Source: Beroe forskalii | Lineage: Eukaryota > Ctenophora > Nuda > Beroida > Beroidae | Assembly: GCA_011033025.1 (NCBI GenBank) | Contig: WFMF01000566.1 | Location: 37,718-101,717 of the forward strand | Length of the DNA: 64,000 nucleotides | Direction of reading: 5' to 3' | Part shown: in pieces, positions 1 to 11,263 of the stretch | How positions within the stretch are numbered: the stretch's first letter is position 1 | Layout of the letters: each line of letters begins with the position of its first letter | The notes under the pieces: model-generated | Databases searched by the model: none | Seen by the model: the letters and a program-made list of their open reading frames with translations, nothing else | Told to the model about the DNA's origin: nothing | Position numbers and translations under genes: made by a program

Positions 1-520
1 AGGTGTCTCTGACACGAGTAGGTGATATTATGACGTGTCTCTGACACCCGGGAAAGGGGAATTCTGCACCGTGGGGGGAAAAACGTGACTCTGACACCAA
101 AAATGAGGCTTTGTTCTGCCTTTTTAAAAAACTGGTGGGAATTTGTGTCCCCGACATTTATGTAGAAATGGGGTAAGACCTTTTGGGGATCATTGTAGGG
201 GGGCTTTGGTCTCTACCACCAGGGGGTGAACAAACCCTGACACCAGTAGGTGAATACTGTTTCTGGCACCGAGGTGAGACTTCGTGCCCCCGACCCAGTG
301 GGTACTACGTGTTTCTGACACCGTAGGTGAGACTACGTGTCTCTGACACCAAAAAAGGGGACTACGTGTTTTGACACCCGGAGGTATACTACGTGTTTTA
401 CCAGTAGGCGAGACACTTTTTGACACCCGTGGGGAGAAGTGTCTCTGACAACCCGTAGGCCCAGACCCGTTTACCAAACCGGTTTGGGGGACTGGTAATT
501 CCCGACAGCCTGACACCATT
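1..520. repeat. Tandem satellite, about 30-bp unit
   Basis: Degenerate tandem copies of a unit close to acgtgtctctgacaccagta followed by ggtgagact fill this stretch. Unit length varies through indels and the copies become noisier rightward. The array is cut by the window edge. No credible gene is seen. Confidence 0.8.
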
Positions 521-1780
521 TGGGGAAGGGCTTATGTCTCGCAATGTGAGTATTTAGACTTTGACCTTTTTGGGAGGTGATATGTCTGCCCCCTTTACAC
601 CAAAGAATTTCGTGTTGCTGATACCAGTACGTAAAATAGTTAAATTCCCCCATTTCACTTGTTTTTGTCCGGGGTTTTTGCAGCCCACCCCCTTTTTTTT
701 CACTTTTTTTAGTCAAAATTTTTCTCCATTGTCCTTTCTGTTTTCATTTTTAGTCTCATTTGTCTTCCCTTTGTCCCCAAAAATTTTCCCTTTTCCTTTC
801 ACTTTTGAGTCAATTGTCTTTGTCCCAATTGTCCCCCTGGTCCCAATTTTCCCTGTCCCAAATTCCCTTTTGACCTTTTATCCCCTAATTATCTTTTATA
901 GCCCGAGGCACTTTACGGGCAAAGGTCGGGGATTTTTAGCCAAATTGGCCCCCTCTGACCCCTTTTTTCCCAAATTACTTTTTTTAATTTTCCCCTTTTT
1001 ATCCCAATTTCCCCGATCCGTTTTTACTTTTTGGCTCCCATTTGTCCTGTCCAATTTATTTTCAATCATTTTTGTTCATTTTCATTCCCTTCCCAAATTT
1101 GAAAAACCCCACTTCCCACCCTTTACCCCCTTCAGACCATGCAAAAAGCTTTTTCCAAAGGGGGCCCTTTCCAAGATTAAAAAGGGTCTCATCACTCTCT
1201 TTAAACCACCATGGGATCCGGTAATTTCTTGAAGGGGCCCAAACCAAGGGGCCCCCTAGAGTATCACCCACCTGGAAAAAAAGGTTTTTTTAAATTTGTA
1301 GTTTAAAGGGGGCCCCCGTAGAACTTTTTCTGCAAGGAGTTGCCCCCCCCCTTTGGAAAGGGTGTGGGGGTCGTTGGATATTCTGGGTATTGCCCAAAAA
1401 AAAAGGGGTTTTTTTGTGCATTTTATTTTTAAAAAAATTTAAAAATTTTTTTGAAATTTTAAAAACCCAAAAATTCGGTTGGGGGATTGGGGGGAATTTT
1501 TTCCCAAAATTTTTGAAACGAGGCAGGTAGTCCAATGAAGATTTTGGTGGGTTTCCCCCCATGAGGTTAAAAATTCCGGGGTGAATTTTTTTCCCCCCTT
1601 AATTTAAAATTCAATCCCGGTGAGGAACAAAAAAACCTTTTTTCCCTTTAAAAATTTTGGGAAATTTTTTAAACAGAAATTAAAATTTGTCCCAATGTCC
1701 CCTTTGTCCCCTTTTCCCAAAAAAAATTCCCTTAAGATTTGGGGGAGCAATGGGGCAAAATGGGGGCTGCCCCCAGGATG
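521..1780. other. Low-complexity, homopolymer-distorted DNA without genes
   Basis: Long runs of a single base follow each other (C8, G5, A8-A9, T7 and similar), strongest at 1290-1760. The open frames here are proline/phenylalanine/lysine strings with no domain character. The pattern looks like poorly corrected consensus rather than biology. I see no gene or RNA. Confidence 0.6.
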
Positions 1781-1781
1781 T

Positions 1782-2203
1782 ATCATTGAACCATTCCAGT
1801 ACAGGAAACATATCAGAGACATAGTAAGACTGCAGTACTAGCCATAACGTTTCTGTACATGTTGCTATGTTGCAATGTATGGTTTGATTAAAGCGCAGCA
1901 AATTTCATGCCACAAGATCTATTGTCACAACTCAAATTATACGATGTCGATAATTTGAGATGCCGAATAAAGATATAACGATTATTCTATTCTTCAATTG
2001 GCCAATAATTGGTCAAGCGTGTAAACTGAGTTATACTGTATAATTCATTTTATAAATCTTTCATCTGAATACCATCAGACGATGATTATTCATAAATTAG
2101 TAGAGGCCTGAAATCAATTAAAAAACGAGACTAATTAACAATGTTGATAATATAAAACAATAAACTGCTGTTGATAGAACTGTACAATAATAAAACGATT
2201 TTT
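1782..2203 (+). repeat. Left inverted-repeat arm
   Basis: The outer end reads atcattgaaccattccagta. The inner end reads tacaataataaaacgattt. It pairs with 5010-4600; differences are mostly substitutions and 1-2 base indels. Confidence 0.8.
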
Positions 2204-2269
2204 ATCTAGGTTTTTTCCCATATTTCAAAGCCTTTTGAAAAAACTTTTTTTCCTTTTTTAATGTTCCGA

Positions 2270-3090
2270 GTTAGTATAGGAGCCTGAGCTGCTAGGTGGA
2301 TCCTGGGTTAGTATGGGAGCCTGAATTATCATAGGGAGCCTGAGTTGGTGGGGGAGCCCAAATAAGTGTGGGGGAGCTCAAGCTATGGCAAAGCCCAGGA
2401 TAAGGTGGAGCTGGGCACGGTGAAGCCCAAGGTAAGGGTGAGCCTCTGTATGGGCGATCCCATGTTTCAGGGTGAGCCTGTTATGGTGGAGCCTAGGATT
2501 AGGTGGAGCCAAGCACGGTGAAGCCCAAGGCAAGGGTGAGCCTGGTATGGGTGATCCCATGTTTCAGGGATAGCCCAGAACATCAGTGTAGCCCAGGATA
2601 AGGTGGAGCCAGGCGGTGAAGCCCAATGGGTGAGCCTGGTATGGGTGATGCCATGTTTGAGGGTGAGCCCAGAACATCAGTGAAGCCCGAGGTTCGGTGG
2701 AGCCTGGTATGGTGAAGCCCAAGATAAGGGTGAGTCTGGTACGGGTGAGCCCCTGTATCGGGGTTATCCCAGAACATTCGTGAAGCCCGAGGATCGGGTG
2801 AGCCTGGTATGGCGAAGCCCAAGGTAAGGGTGAGCCTGGTACGGGTGAGCCCTGTATCGGGGTTATCCCAAGGCATTGGTGAAGCTGAGGTCCGGTGGAG
2901 CCTGGTATGGCAAGCCCAAGGGTGAGTCTGGTATGGGCGAGACCGGGTATAGAGGTGAGCCCCGACAATCGGGGATCCCTAGATTAGGGAGCGGTGTATA
3001 GGGAGTTTATAAGAGGTTATCCCATGTGTAGGGGAAGCTTGGGTACGGTGAACTCTGTAATTTGTGATACCTAGAATAGGGGGAGCCCTT
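2270..3090. repeat. G-rich tandem array inside the foldback element
   Basis: Short units such as gagcctggtatggtgaagcc and gggtgagcc alternate. From about 2600 they form a higher-order unit near 100 bp (compare 2698-2797 with 2798-2895), each holding a tatcggggttatccca segment. The minus-strand open frames are translations of this repeat and are not taken as genes. A hairpin (agggggagccc with gggctccccct) follows at 3076-3119. Confidence 0.8.
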
Positions 3091-3119
3091 GTCACCAAAA
3101 CGGATACATGGGCTCCCCC

Positions 3120-4599
3120 TACTTGCCAACCCCATTAATTATTCTTCAATTAATAAGGCTGAGAAACCATACTAATGCACATTGCAATAAAGAGTTGTAT
3201 GTATATATGAAAATTATACAGCACAAACAGTTACTTCCATTTTAACTATTTGGTATATGATGTGCAATTACTGCCAGTTTGAACTTGTACACTTGTACTT
3301 ACAAAAGATTAACATGATTTCAGATTACCAGAATGAGAGTCAAATACTTATCCCCATGAATATTCAGATCAGAGGACTGCAGCCTAATTGTAGCATGTTG
3401 TATTTCATGCTGTGAAGTGCACATGGTGATATTCAGTTATGGTAGAACCCAAGTTTTTAATTTGTTACATTTATCAAGAGTTAAGTTAGAAAAAGTATTA
3501 TTTAGTGTAAACATTGTGCACAACATATTTCATAGTTTACCATTTGCACTGGTACATTATTGAAGTTTTTATCCATTACATAAATTAAATTCCATTAATA
3601 TGAGCATATGCAAAGTGAATTCACTCCTTGATTTAGAAAATTTAATAAACCATAATTAAGCTCACCTCAAATCTGCTCCAAAAGTGACATTTGGAGGTAG
3701 ACAGTTGTAGATCTGACTCAGATGAGACTGATTTATGTTGTATGTTTTGAGCATGGTAAATAAACACCTTTCAAATGATTAAGACTAAGAGTCAGGACAT
3801 AAATTATTGGATGATGAAAACATTGTTGCTTTAAAAATGGAACTTTGATTGAGTGAAAAGTGAAGACTGGGGATTGTCTTTCAAAAGTCCACAAATCTTG
3901 CATTCAAAATTGAGGCATGTGATCATTGATATAGGGATAAATGTTGAGCCAGACAAATTTTTTATACCTTGTGCAAAACTAAGTTGTTTCGTGAAAAATC
4001 TCTATATTTTGCATTGGATATAGATATTCCTTGTGAAGTAGTAACAAACTATTGTTGTAACAATTTGAGAATAACATCCTGAGCCTTAGTCCTTGGTTTC
4101 ATGGTATTGGAGAGGGAATAGTGAGTACTGTTATGCCTGAAATGAGAATAATGATCCCATTAATGCTAATACCATGCAGTTCACATCTTGTACAGATTAG
4201 ACCTCAGTGTACGAGTGTAACCTGCTACAACCCAAGAACAACAGTGAAGAAGGAATACTACCCCATCAAAATAAGTATTATTGACTACAATAGATACATC
4301 TATGTCCACTTCAGTGAACAAAGTAATTCATGAGAATCTGAAATATGACAATCTATCTAGATATAAAAGTGGAACAATGTACATCCAAATCATGATACTA
4401 CATTACATTATATCTACTATTGTAGATTCCGTGTAATGTACATTGTACATGGGTTTTATTGTAATTACTTCATTAATTATGCAATTGGACTCTGCTGTAA
4501 GTGACAGCTAGCAAATGAAAGATCAATTTATCGTGATTTATTCATCACCATGTTGACAGTGAACTCAGCAGATTTCAAAGCTTGCATTTAGCACTGAAT
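3120..4599. other. AT-rich centre of the foldback element, no gene
   Basis: No open frame longer than about 70 codons, no splice-bounded coding similarity and no recognisable RNA. It appears to be unique filler between the tandem array and the right arm. Confidence 0.6.
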
Positions 4600-5010
4600 A
4601 AATCGTGTTTTATTATTGTACAGTTCTATCAACAGCAGTTTATTGTTTTATATTATCAACATTGTTAATTAGTCTCGTTTTTAATTGATTTCAGGCCTCT
4701 ACTAATTTTATAATTAATCATCGACTGATGGTATTCAGATGAAATGAACTATACCGTATAACTCAGTTTACACACTTGACCAATTATTGGCCAATTGAAG
4801 AATTGAATAATCGTTATATCTATATTGGGCATATCAAATTATCGACATCGTATGATTTTAGTTGTGACAATAGATCTTGTGACATGAAATTTGCTGCACT
4901 TTAATCAAACCATACATTGCAACATAGCAACATGTACAGAAACGTTATGGCTAGTACTGCAGTCTTACTATTTCTCTGATATGTTTTCTGTACTATAATG
5001 GTTCAATCAT
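4600..5010 (-). repeat. Right inverted-repeat arm
   Basis: Reverse complement of 1782-2203. The outer end reads atggttcaatcat on the plus strand. The inner edge at about 4600 has two extra bases in the aaaacacgattt stretch relative to the left arm. Confidence 0.8.
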
Positions 5011-5512
5011 AAATACTGCTTAGCCTAATAGATGAAAGTGATTGATTATCTGAGCAAGCAATATACTCTGCACATTGAAGGAAATACATGATGCACAATG
5101 TTTTATGACAGCCACTTGACATCGAAATAGGCGGAAGTAGGGACATTTTGAATAAACAGAATCCACTAATGACAACTGATATCAAATTCACACTCGCAGT
5201 TTATGGTGTTTTTCAAACGATTTCAGCCACAAATATGGCAATGTAATGGTGACGTGCCAATGTATCGGTCTATCGGAATCCTACCAAAGTACTGAAGTGT
5301 ACGATTCGTAACTATGTTGCAATATTTCCGATAAATGTCCATAATGAATAAATATTTTACTTTTCGGTACTGTATTGTTGCACAAGTCAATCTTAGATCG
5401 GAATACCAGATAATCATTTAAAACTTACTGCAATTTTAAATAGCCGATATAACTTGTTGGCTGCAACTTTTGATTAAGCAGGATTCTGATATACTTTTAC
5501 TGAGCCGAAGAC

Positions 5513-7975
5513 ATGTCCGACAACACACAAAGCCGAAGCCGGCACAGCCCCAATGACAGCCGGTCCAATGACCGAGGCGAGAGAAAGAGGGCCTGGAGAG
5601 ATGACAATGATCATGACGGTGGAAGAGGAGGAAGAGACGATCATAGAGGTTCTAAGGTGAGGGAATAAATCTATAAATGATCTTAGATAGTTCAAATTAC
5701 GACCTGGATTTGGAAAGACACATATTTCCAAATATATTCCTCCGTGGTTCATGACGTATGAGTCAAATGGTAATTAAAATATTCGTTATATTTCAACTGC
5801 TCGTGTTGATTTTATATTTTTTTCTGACATCTACAATTAATCATCCTTTCAGCAAATGAAGCAAGGTGCTCTGGGTATGAAGGTTCTCGTCCCTAACTCC
5901 TTAGTGGGTGCTATTATCGGAAAAGGAGGCGAGGAGATGAAGAAGTTGAAAGAGGAGAGTAACTGCTTCATCCGACTGTCACAGGTCAGTATTGCTTGTG
6001 GGCGGTTACATCGAACTAAGATATTCATACTATGTATACATGATATCAGTTTATTGTTATTGTTTTTTGAAATAATTCAATGGTACACGGGTATGGACGT
6101 TGGGCACCCGACCACCGGCTCTAGAATGAACATTGCTCAGTTCCATCAAACTTTGAAACTTCCTAACTTCCATCAAACTTCCTAACTTTAAACTAACTTC
6201 CTATCTCCAGAACGACAAGTACTTCCCGAACACAAACGAGCGACCTTGCTACGTGGAGGGTGTGCCAGAAGACATTGTCAAAGCTGTCAAGGCTATCCAG
6301 GAGAAGCTCATCAACGACAATCCGAGAAGAGGTGAGATTTACAATGATACCTGATTTTCTGCCGATTCTAATGTTCCATCGTCATGGGACCAAGTGAAGT
6401 ATTTCGCCTTGGTTTGATCAAGATTTTTTAAAAGAACATCACTCTCCACCAATATTACCCACCCTCCTAGGTCCCAGCATCGAAGACGCCCGTAAGAAGC
6501 AGTGTAAGATCGTGGTGGGGTCTAATGCTGCTGGTAAGACCATTGGCAAGGGAGGAGAGAATGTGAAGAGGCTGAACAGCGAGCACAGCGTGTGGGTTAA
6601 AGTCATGGGACGGGATGACTCCATCCCAGGACTTGAGGAGAGAACCATTACCATTAGCGGGGATGTGGATAACGCCATGAAGGCTGTTCAGGATGTAAGT
6701 TTTATCTACCTTTTCCATATCAAAATGCTAATTGATTGGTGTCAAGTGCAATAAGTAGAGATCTGAGTATTGTTTTAACAGATAGATATTTCAAATCTCA
6801 TTGATAAGTCTCCTATTCCCGTCAGATCTTGGAAATGTCTGCTGAAATGACAAACGGCGGCACGGATAAGAACCTAGACTACGATCACTTCAACGCCGCT
6901 GGGGGAGGTGGCAACAACTTCAACCAGGGTGGCGGATACCAGTCAGGTGGGGGAGATGGTTACAACAACCAGGGAGGCAACTACGGCAACCAGCAACAAG
7001 GGGTATGGATTTAATCTTCTTGTTATTTAAGTAATTGTTTTGTTGTCTCTGAATGGATCAAAATTTCATCTATACAAATAAGATTTTTTTTGAACAAAAA
7101 ATGACCCAGTTCATGGTTTAATATCTTAATTTGACCGTATAATTCCCTTTCAGTACAACAACCAGGGTGGCAGCATGCCCCGATCTGGAAGCATGGGACC
7201 CGGACCCAACTTGGGAAGCAGATCAGGCAGCATGGGACCAGGACCGAACACGGGACCAGGAAACCCAGGATACAATAACATGGGAGGAGGCCCGGCCCCA
7301 GGTGGACCAGGTGGTAACAACATGGGTCCCCAAGGTGGTGCCGGTGGTGCTAACTACAACCAAGGAGCACCCCCAGTCCAGCAGTACAACAACCAACCAC
7401 CCCCACAACAGCAGTTCGGACAGCCCGGTCAGTTCCAAGGCAACATACAGCAGTACGGTGCCCCAAGCAACAGCAACAGCAACATTCCCATCCAGCAGTA
7501 CCCTGGCGGCAGCAGCAGTGGACCATCCTCAGGGGGGTATGGAGGCAACCAGGGGAGTGGACCAGGTGGGTACAACCAGCCAGCACCTGGCTACAACAAC
7601 ATGGGAGGAGGAGGAGGAGGAGGAGGACAAGGATACAACCAGGGAGGGTACAACCCACCCGGTGGTAACGCACCAGGAGGATACAACCAGGGCCAGGGTG
7701 GTGGCTACAACAACCAAGGAGGACAGGGTTACCAGCCTCCTCAGGGAGGATTCTCCGGAAACCAGGGAGGAGGATACCAAGGTGGTAACCAAGGCGGTGG
7801 TGGACTTTACCAAGGCGGAAACCAGGGTGGTAACTTCCAGGGCGGAAGAGGTGGCTACCAAGGTGGACGGGGTGGTAGTGGAGGCTCCGGTGGAAGAGGA
7901 AATTACAGAGGAAACAGCAGGGGAGGAGGCGGTGGTGGAAGAGGCGGCAGGGGTGGAAGAGGCAACTCTAACTAA
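5513..7975 (+). CDS. NOVA-like protein with two KH domains and a G/N/Q-rich tail
   Basis: Six exons join in phase: 5513-5656, 5853-5984, 6211-6331, 6471-6694, 6826-7002 and 7154-7975, giving about 539 residues. After a short Ser/Arg/Asp-rich N-terminus, KH1 (about residues 53-130) has the loop GAIIGKGGEEMKK and a YFPNTNER segment resembling NOVA family KH domains. KH2 (about 140-205) has GKTIGKGGENVKR. Both keep the GKGG RNA-binding loop. The last exon encodes about 270 residues rich in Gly, Asn, Gln, Tyr and Pro that end in RGG-like repeats, a prion-like, condensate-prone type of tail. Known NOVA/PCBP-type proteins bind YCAY-like or C-rich RNA and regulate splicing or stability; that role here is inferred. 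The start is the first ATG before KH1, followed by a good donor. FUBP-like naming is possible, but the KH1 spacing favours NOVA. Confidence 0.85.
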
Positions 7976-8436
7976 CGTGGATTGTGTGTGTGGAGGACAC
8001 GGCTCACCCAAATAGGACAGTGTGACATCGGACTTTCTTACTCGTACAACACCATCCTCACGAGCTCAGATGAACCTGTTCTTTTATTAACTGTTTTGTG
8101 TATTATTTCTGCAGTCAAGCTTAAGTTTGCCAGGCTTAGTTCCTGCGAGTTTCAAGGTCATGTTACATGTTCGATGTTCATGTTCCAGTGAATTCTTCCA
8201 CATTCCTTGCACACTTAACTCGGCTTATCAGATGGATTTTGATCTGAGATAATCATAAAATACTGCTTATAACACGACACTTGATTAAATTTTAAATAGT
8301 GCTGCTTCAAACTTTATTTGTTTAAATATCTCGCCAAGATATTGCTAACTTATCAAATATCACTATTTTAAAATACCAATTTTTTTATGTATCCAAACGG
8401 CATTATCAATCGCGTCAATGTAGCTAGATTAATAAT

Positions 8437-8442
8437 AATAAA
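8437..8442 (+). promoter_or_regulatory. Poly(A) signal AATAAA
   Basis: AATAAA lies about 460 bases after the stop of the NOVA-like gene and 180 bases before the UTP18 ATG. It is the best poly(A) signal in the gap. Confidence 0.5.
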
Positions 8443-8620
8443 GGCTCTTGTTATTTGGATGTTCATAATCCTTGTTTTCCGCGATATTACAGATGATGAA
8501 TTGAATTCAAACTTTTGAAATTTCTAGCGTGTCCAACATCAAATTGTAAAGAGCTCGACAATTTTCCATGAAATCGGACTATCATCCCATCTTATATGAC
8601 ACACTTCAAAACTTCATAGA

Positions 8621-10825
8621 ATGTTACGACTTGGAGTTGGAAGTAAGCGGAAGTGCGTGAGTGAGCCTCACGAAACTTACGAAATTACAACTGCTCCCCA
8701 CGATACTCTAACAGAGTCCGAGCGTTTGGAGAATGAGCTCTTTGGTGTCATTGATCAACAGTTCGAGCAAAAAGAACATTTCCCTCAAAATCATGGTAAG
8801 ATACGATACGTTGTTCCGTTTGGCGCACCTGGCACCTATGTCAGTATCCTATTCTTTAGTGAATACTGATTGATCATATCATGTGATGTATAAAAAACAG
8901 AATCTTGGAAAATTTTAGATTTCCTTTGAAATAACAGATCTTCCCCCTGAACTCTTGTTTCTCTCTCAGAGAAAACGTTGTACGTGTTGGACAGAGGAGG
9001 AGAGAAGCGTGAGAAGCGTGTAGTGTGGCAGGACGAGGTGGAGGCAGCCAGGGAGATCAACCTAGGGGACGGCAACATCACCAAGAAGTTCAAGCAAGGG
9101 GGTCCGGAGACTAGTGGCGGGGACCCAGGAGGAATGTACACTGGGAACAGACTGGAGAGCAAACTCAGGAACCAGGTGAGATATTATAATGTGTTTAGAG
9201 AGATTGTGTTACAATGCTCCATCTCATGCGGTAATTAACCGTGTATCAGTCGATACGATGTGGGTAAGTTATTTTCTGTTTACACTCTACACGCAATTCC
9301 CATTCATCTAATTACCCTCCCTCCTTCTTCAGTTTAAGAAGATCCACGGCACCCCCAGCTGGACTACCCGTGAAGCGCCGCCCGCCCAATCCACGATCCT
9401 GTCCACTGCGGGTCACATGACCCAGCCCAGCAAGGCACTGCCCTCCAGCAAGCTCACTGTTAGCCGGTGTAAGAACCTCAATGCCCGCAAGTCAGCGCAG
9501 TGCATCGTGAAATCCATGGAGTTCCACCCCGGTGCTAGAGTTGCTTTTGTCTCGGGGTACTCCAAGTCTCTGGATATCTTTGAGGTGGATGGCGAGAACA
9601 ACAAGCACCTGCACCGACACCACTTCGCTAACTTCCCGGTGGAGTGTGCCAGGTTTACCAGGGACGGGAGCGAGATAATCCTGGGATCCAAGAGACCCCA
9701 CTTCTTCACCTTCGACCTGAGCCAGTGTGTTGCCACGAAGATAGCTGGTATCAGGAATCAGCCCAACGTTCACTTCAAGAACTTCGTCATGTCTGCAAAT
9801 GGTGAATTCCTGGGATTCCAGGGACAGGAGGGACTCTTTGCGGTGTTCAGCGCTAAGGACAAGCAACTCGTCAAGTGTATCGACCACAGGACTCGAATAA
9901 ACTGCAGTGCCTTCCTCTCTGATACAGTGCTGATAACAGCTGGACACGGTGGATTCTGCACTCTCTGGGATGTCAGAACGTGGAAGCCTATCAGTGACTT
10001 CCAGGTTAGTAAACTTCAAGTGTATTTTTTGAGAATTATTGATGATATTCAAATATGATAGTTTTCAAATTCAAAGCAGCAAAATTTTGTATAAAGGCAA
10101 ATTGTACCCCAAACACAATAACGTCTAGGCTCTAGAATGTAGAAGGCGTATATCTCAATGACAAAATAATCTATTCTATACTTGAACAATGAACATCTTC
10201 TTGATCTGTGGACTTTGAATTTGTTCATTATATGCAATCTACCCCTCAGGACGACGGAGCACTGCACGTGACGTCACTAACCCACTCATTACGTCACGTT
10301 GCTATTGGCAGCGACAGTGGGGTCGTCAACATCTACAACATGGACGACATCTACAGGACCAGCGCTAAACCGCTCAGAGCGGTCATGAACCTGACTACAG
10401 AAATCGACAGGTCGACCTTCAACTCGACAGGAGAGTTGCTGGCTATTTCAAGCAAGGTGAGAGTCCGGTTAAGGATAACCAGGGTCTTTCTTTAGATTTT
10501 ACTATAAACATGATCACCTATGACAGGATGTGGATGTTTCATATCATATATGTCGACAGTCATATCTAGCCCCCTCCTATCGTAAGAATTAAGAATGTGA
10601 CACAACCCCATGAAGTAATCATTCCTGCTATTTCAGGAAGTAAAAGACTCACTGCGTCTGATAAACATGCACACACTGCACTGTGTGCCCAACTGGCCCA
10701 CTGCCAACACCCCTCTAGCAAACGTCACTTCAGTTAGCTTCTCGCCCAACTCAGGCTACATCGGTATCGGAAACAACAAAGGAAAAGCCCTGCTCTACAA
10801 ACTGACCCATTATGAGGATTACTGA
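8621..10825 (+). CDS. UTP18: U3 snoRNA-associated protein 18 (UTP18), WD40 protein
   Basis: Five exons join in phase: 8621-8795, 8970-9175, 9333-10004, 10250-10456 and 10637-10825, about 482 residues. The protein has a charged N-terminus with the LYVLDRGGEKR and VVWQDE segments, then a WD40 propeller from about residue 150 (for example LWDVRTWKPISDFQ and VVNIYNMDDIY) ending GNNKGKALLYKLTHYEDY, which matches UTP18 C-termini. UTP18 is a nucleolar subunit of the UtpB part of the small-subunit processome and acts in 18S rRNA maturation, also recruiting the exosome cofactor MTR4 through an N-terminal motif in yeast. It sits 645 bases after the NOVA-like stop and 438 bases before CTNNBL1. The start is the first in-frame ATG; family N-termini vary, so the exact start is less certain than the rest. 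Confidence 0.92.
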
Positions 10826-11263
10826 TAAAAAGGACCGAAAGTAATGCATTTTATGTTTTTTTTTCTTTTAAGTTTTACCGAATTTAAGTTGATCTAAGTC
10901 TGAGCCTGGGGGTTTTAACTTATTGAAAAAAATGGGTTTTCAATTCTGTGCAGTTGTATTGATTTTTTTGAATTTCTGTAAGATTAACAATTTTCTAGCA
11001 TCGAGAAAATACAAACATTTGTGTAAATTTTCCTGCCTTGAAAATCCCAAAACAATAATTTTAGATTTTACGTTTAATATTAGCTTATCAATGATCAATG
11101 TTGTGATTTTCATTTACCATTATGTTTTTGATGTACATGATAGATATGATATTACGAATTCAATCATTTACCTTCATTCCTGCTTTTAATTTAACGTTCA
11201 ACTTTCTAGATAAGTATTTGAAATGTGACCCTGATATCAGGTTGACTAATAAAGCCACGCATC
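10826..11263 (+). other. Short spacer between UTP18 and CTNNBL1
   Basis: AT-rich, no conserved coding. It must hold the UTP18 3' UTR and the CTNNBL1 promoter or a trans-splice acceptor. A pyrimidine-rich stretch ending in tttctag occurs at about 11205-11211. No TATA box is clear. Confidence 0.5.
11248..11253 (+). promoter_or_regulatory. AATAAA just upstream of the CTNNBL1 start
   Basis: The hexamer lies 11 bases before the CTNNBL1 ATG. It may be the UTP18 poly(A) signal, which would make the two transcription units abut or overlap, or it may be chance in AT-rich DNA. Confidence 0.3.

Larger units (their letters stand above)
1782..5010. mobile_element. Foldback-like element with long inverted repeats
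   Basis: The segment 1782-2203 recurs in reverse complement at 4600-5010 with roughly 90 percent identity by eye, making arms of about 410 bp around a 2.4-kb centre. The centre holds a G-rich tandem array (2270-3090) and AT-rich DNA with no long reading frame (3120-4600). No transposase is visible. Long arms, a repeat-bearing centre and no coding capacity resemble foldback or non-autonomous DNA transposons. An inverted segmental duplication is the alternative. Confidence 0.7.

Noticed and set aside
561..1232. 223-codon plus-strand frame rich in Phe/Pro/Leu
   Set aside because: It is a translation of stretched T and C runs in a low-quality region, with no domain-like pattern or splice structure.
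2378..2968. Minus-strand frames in the G-rich array
   Set aside because: They repeat GLAHTRLT-type strings because the DNA is tandemly repeated.
7167..8015. 282-codon and other long frames overlapping the NOVA-like tail
   Set aside because: They are frame shadows of a repetitive Gly/Asn/Gln-coding exon; only the frame continuous with the KH exons is supported.
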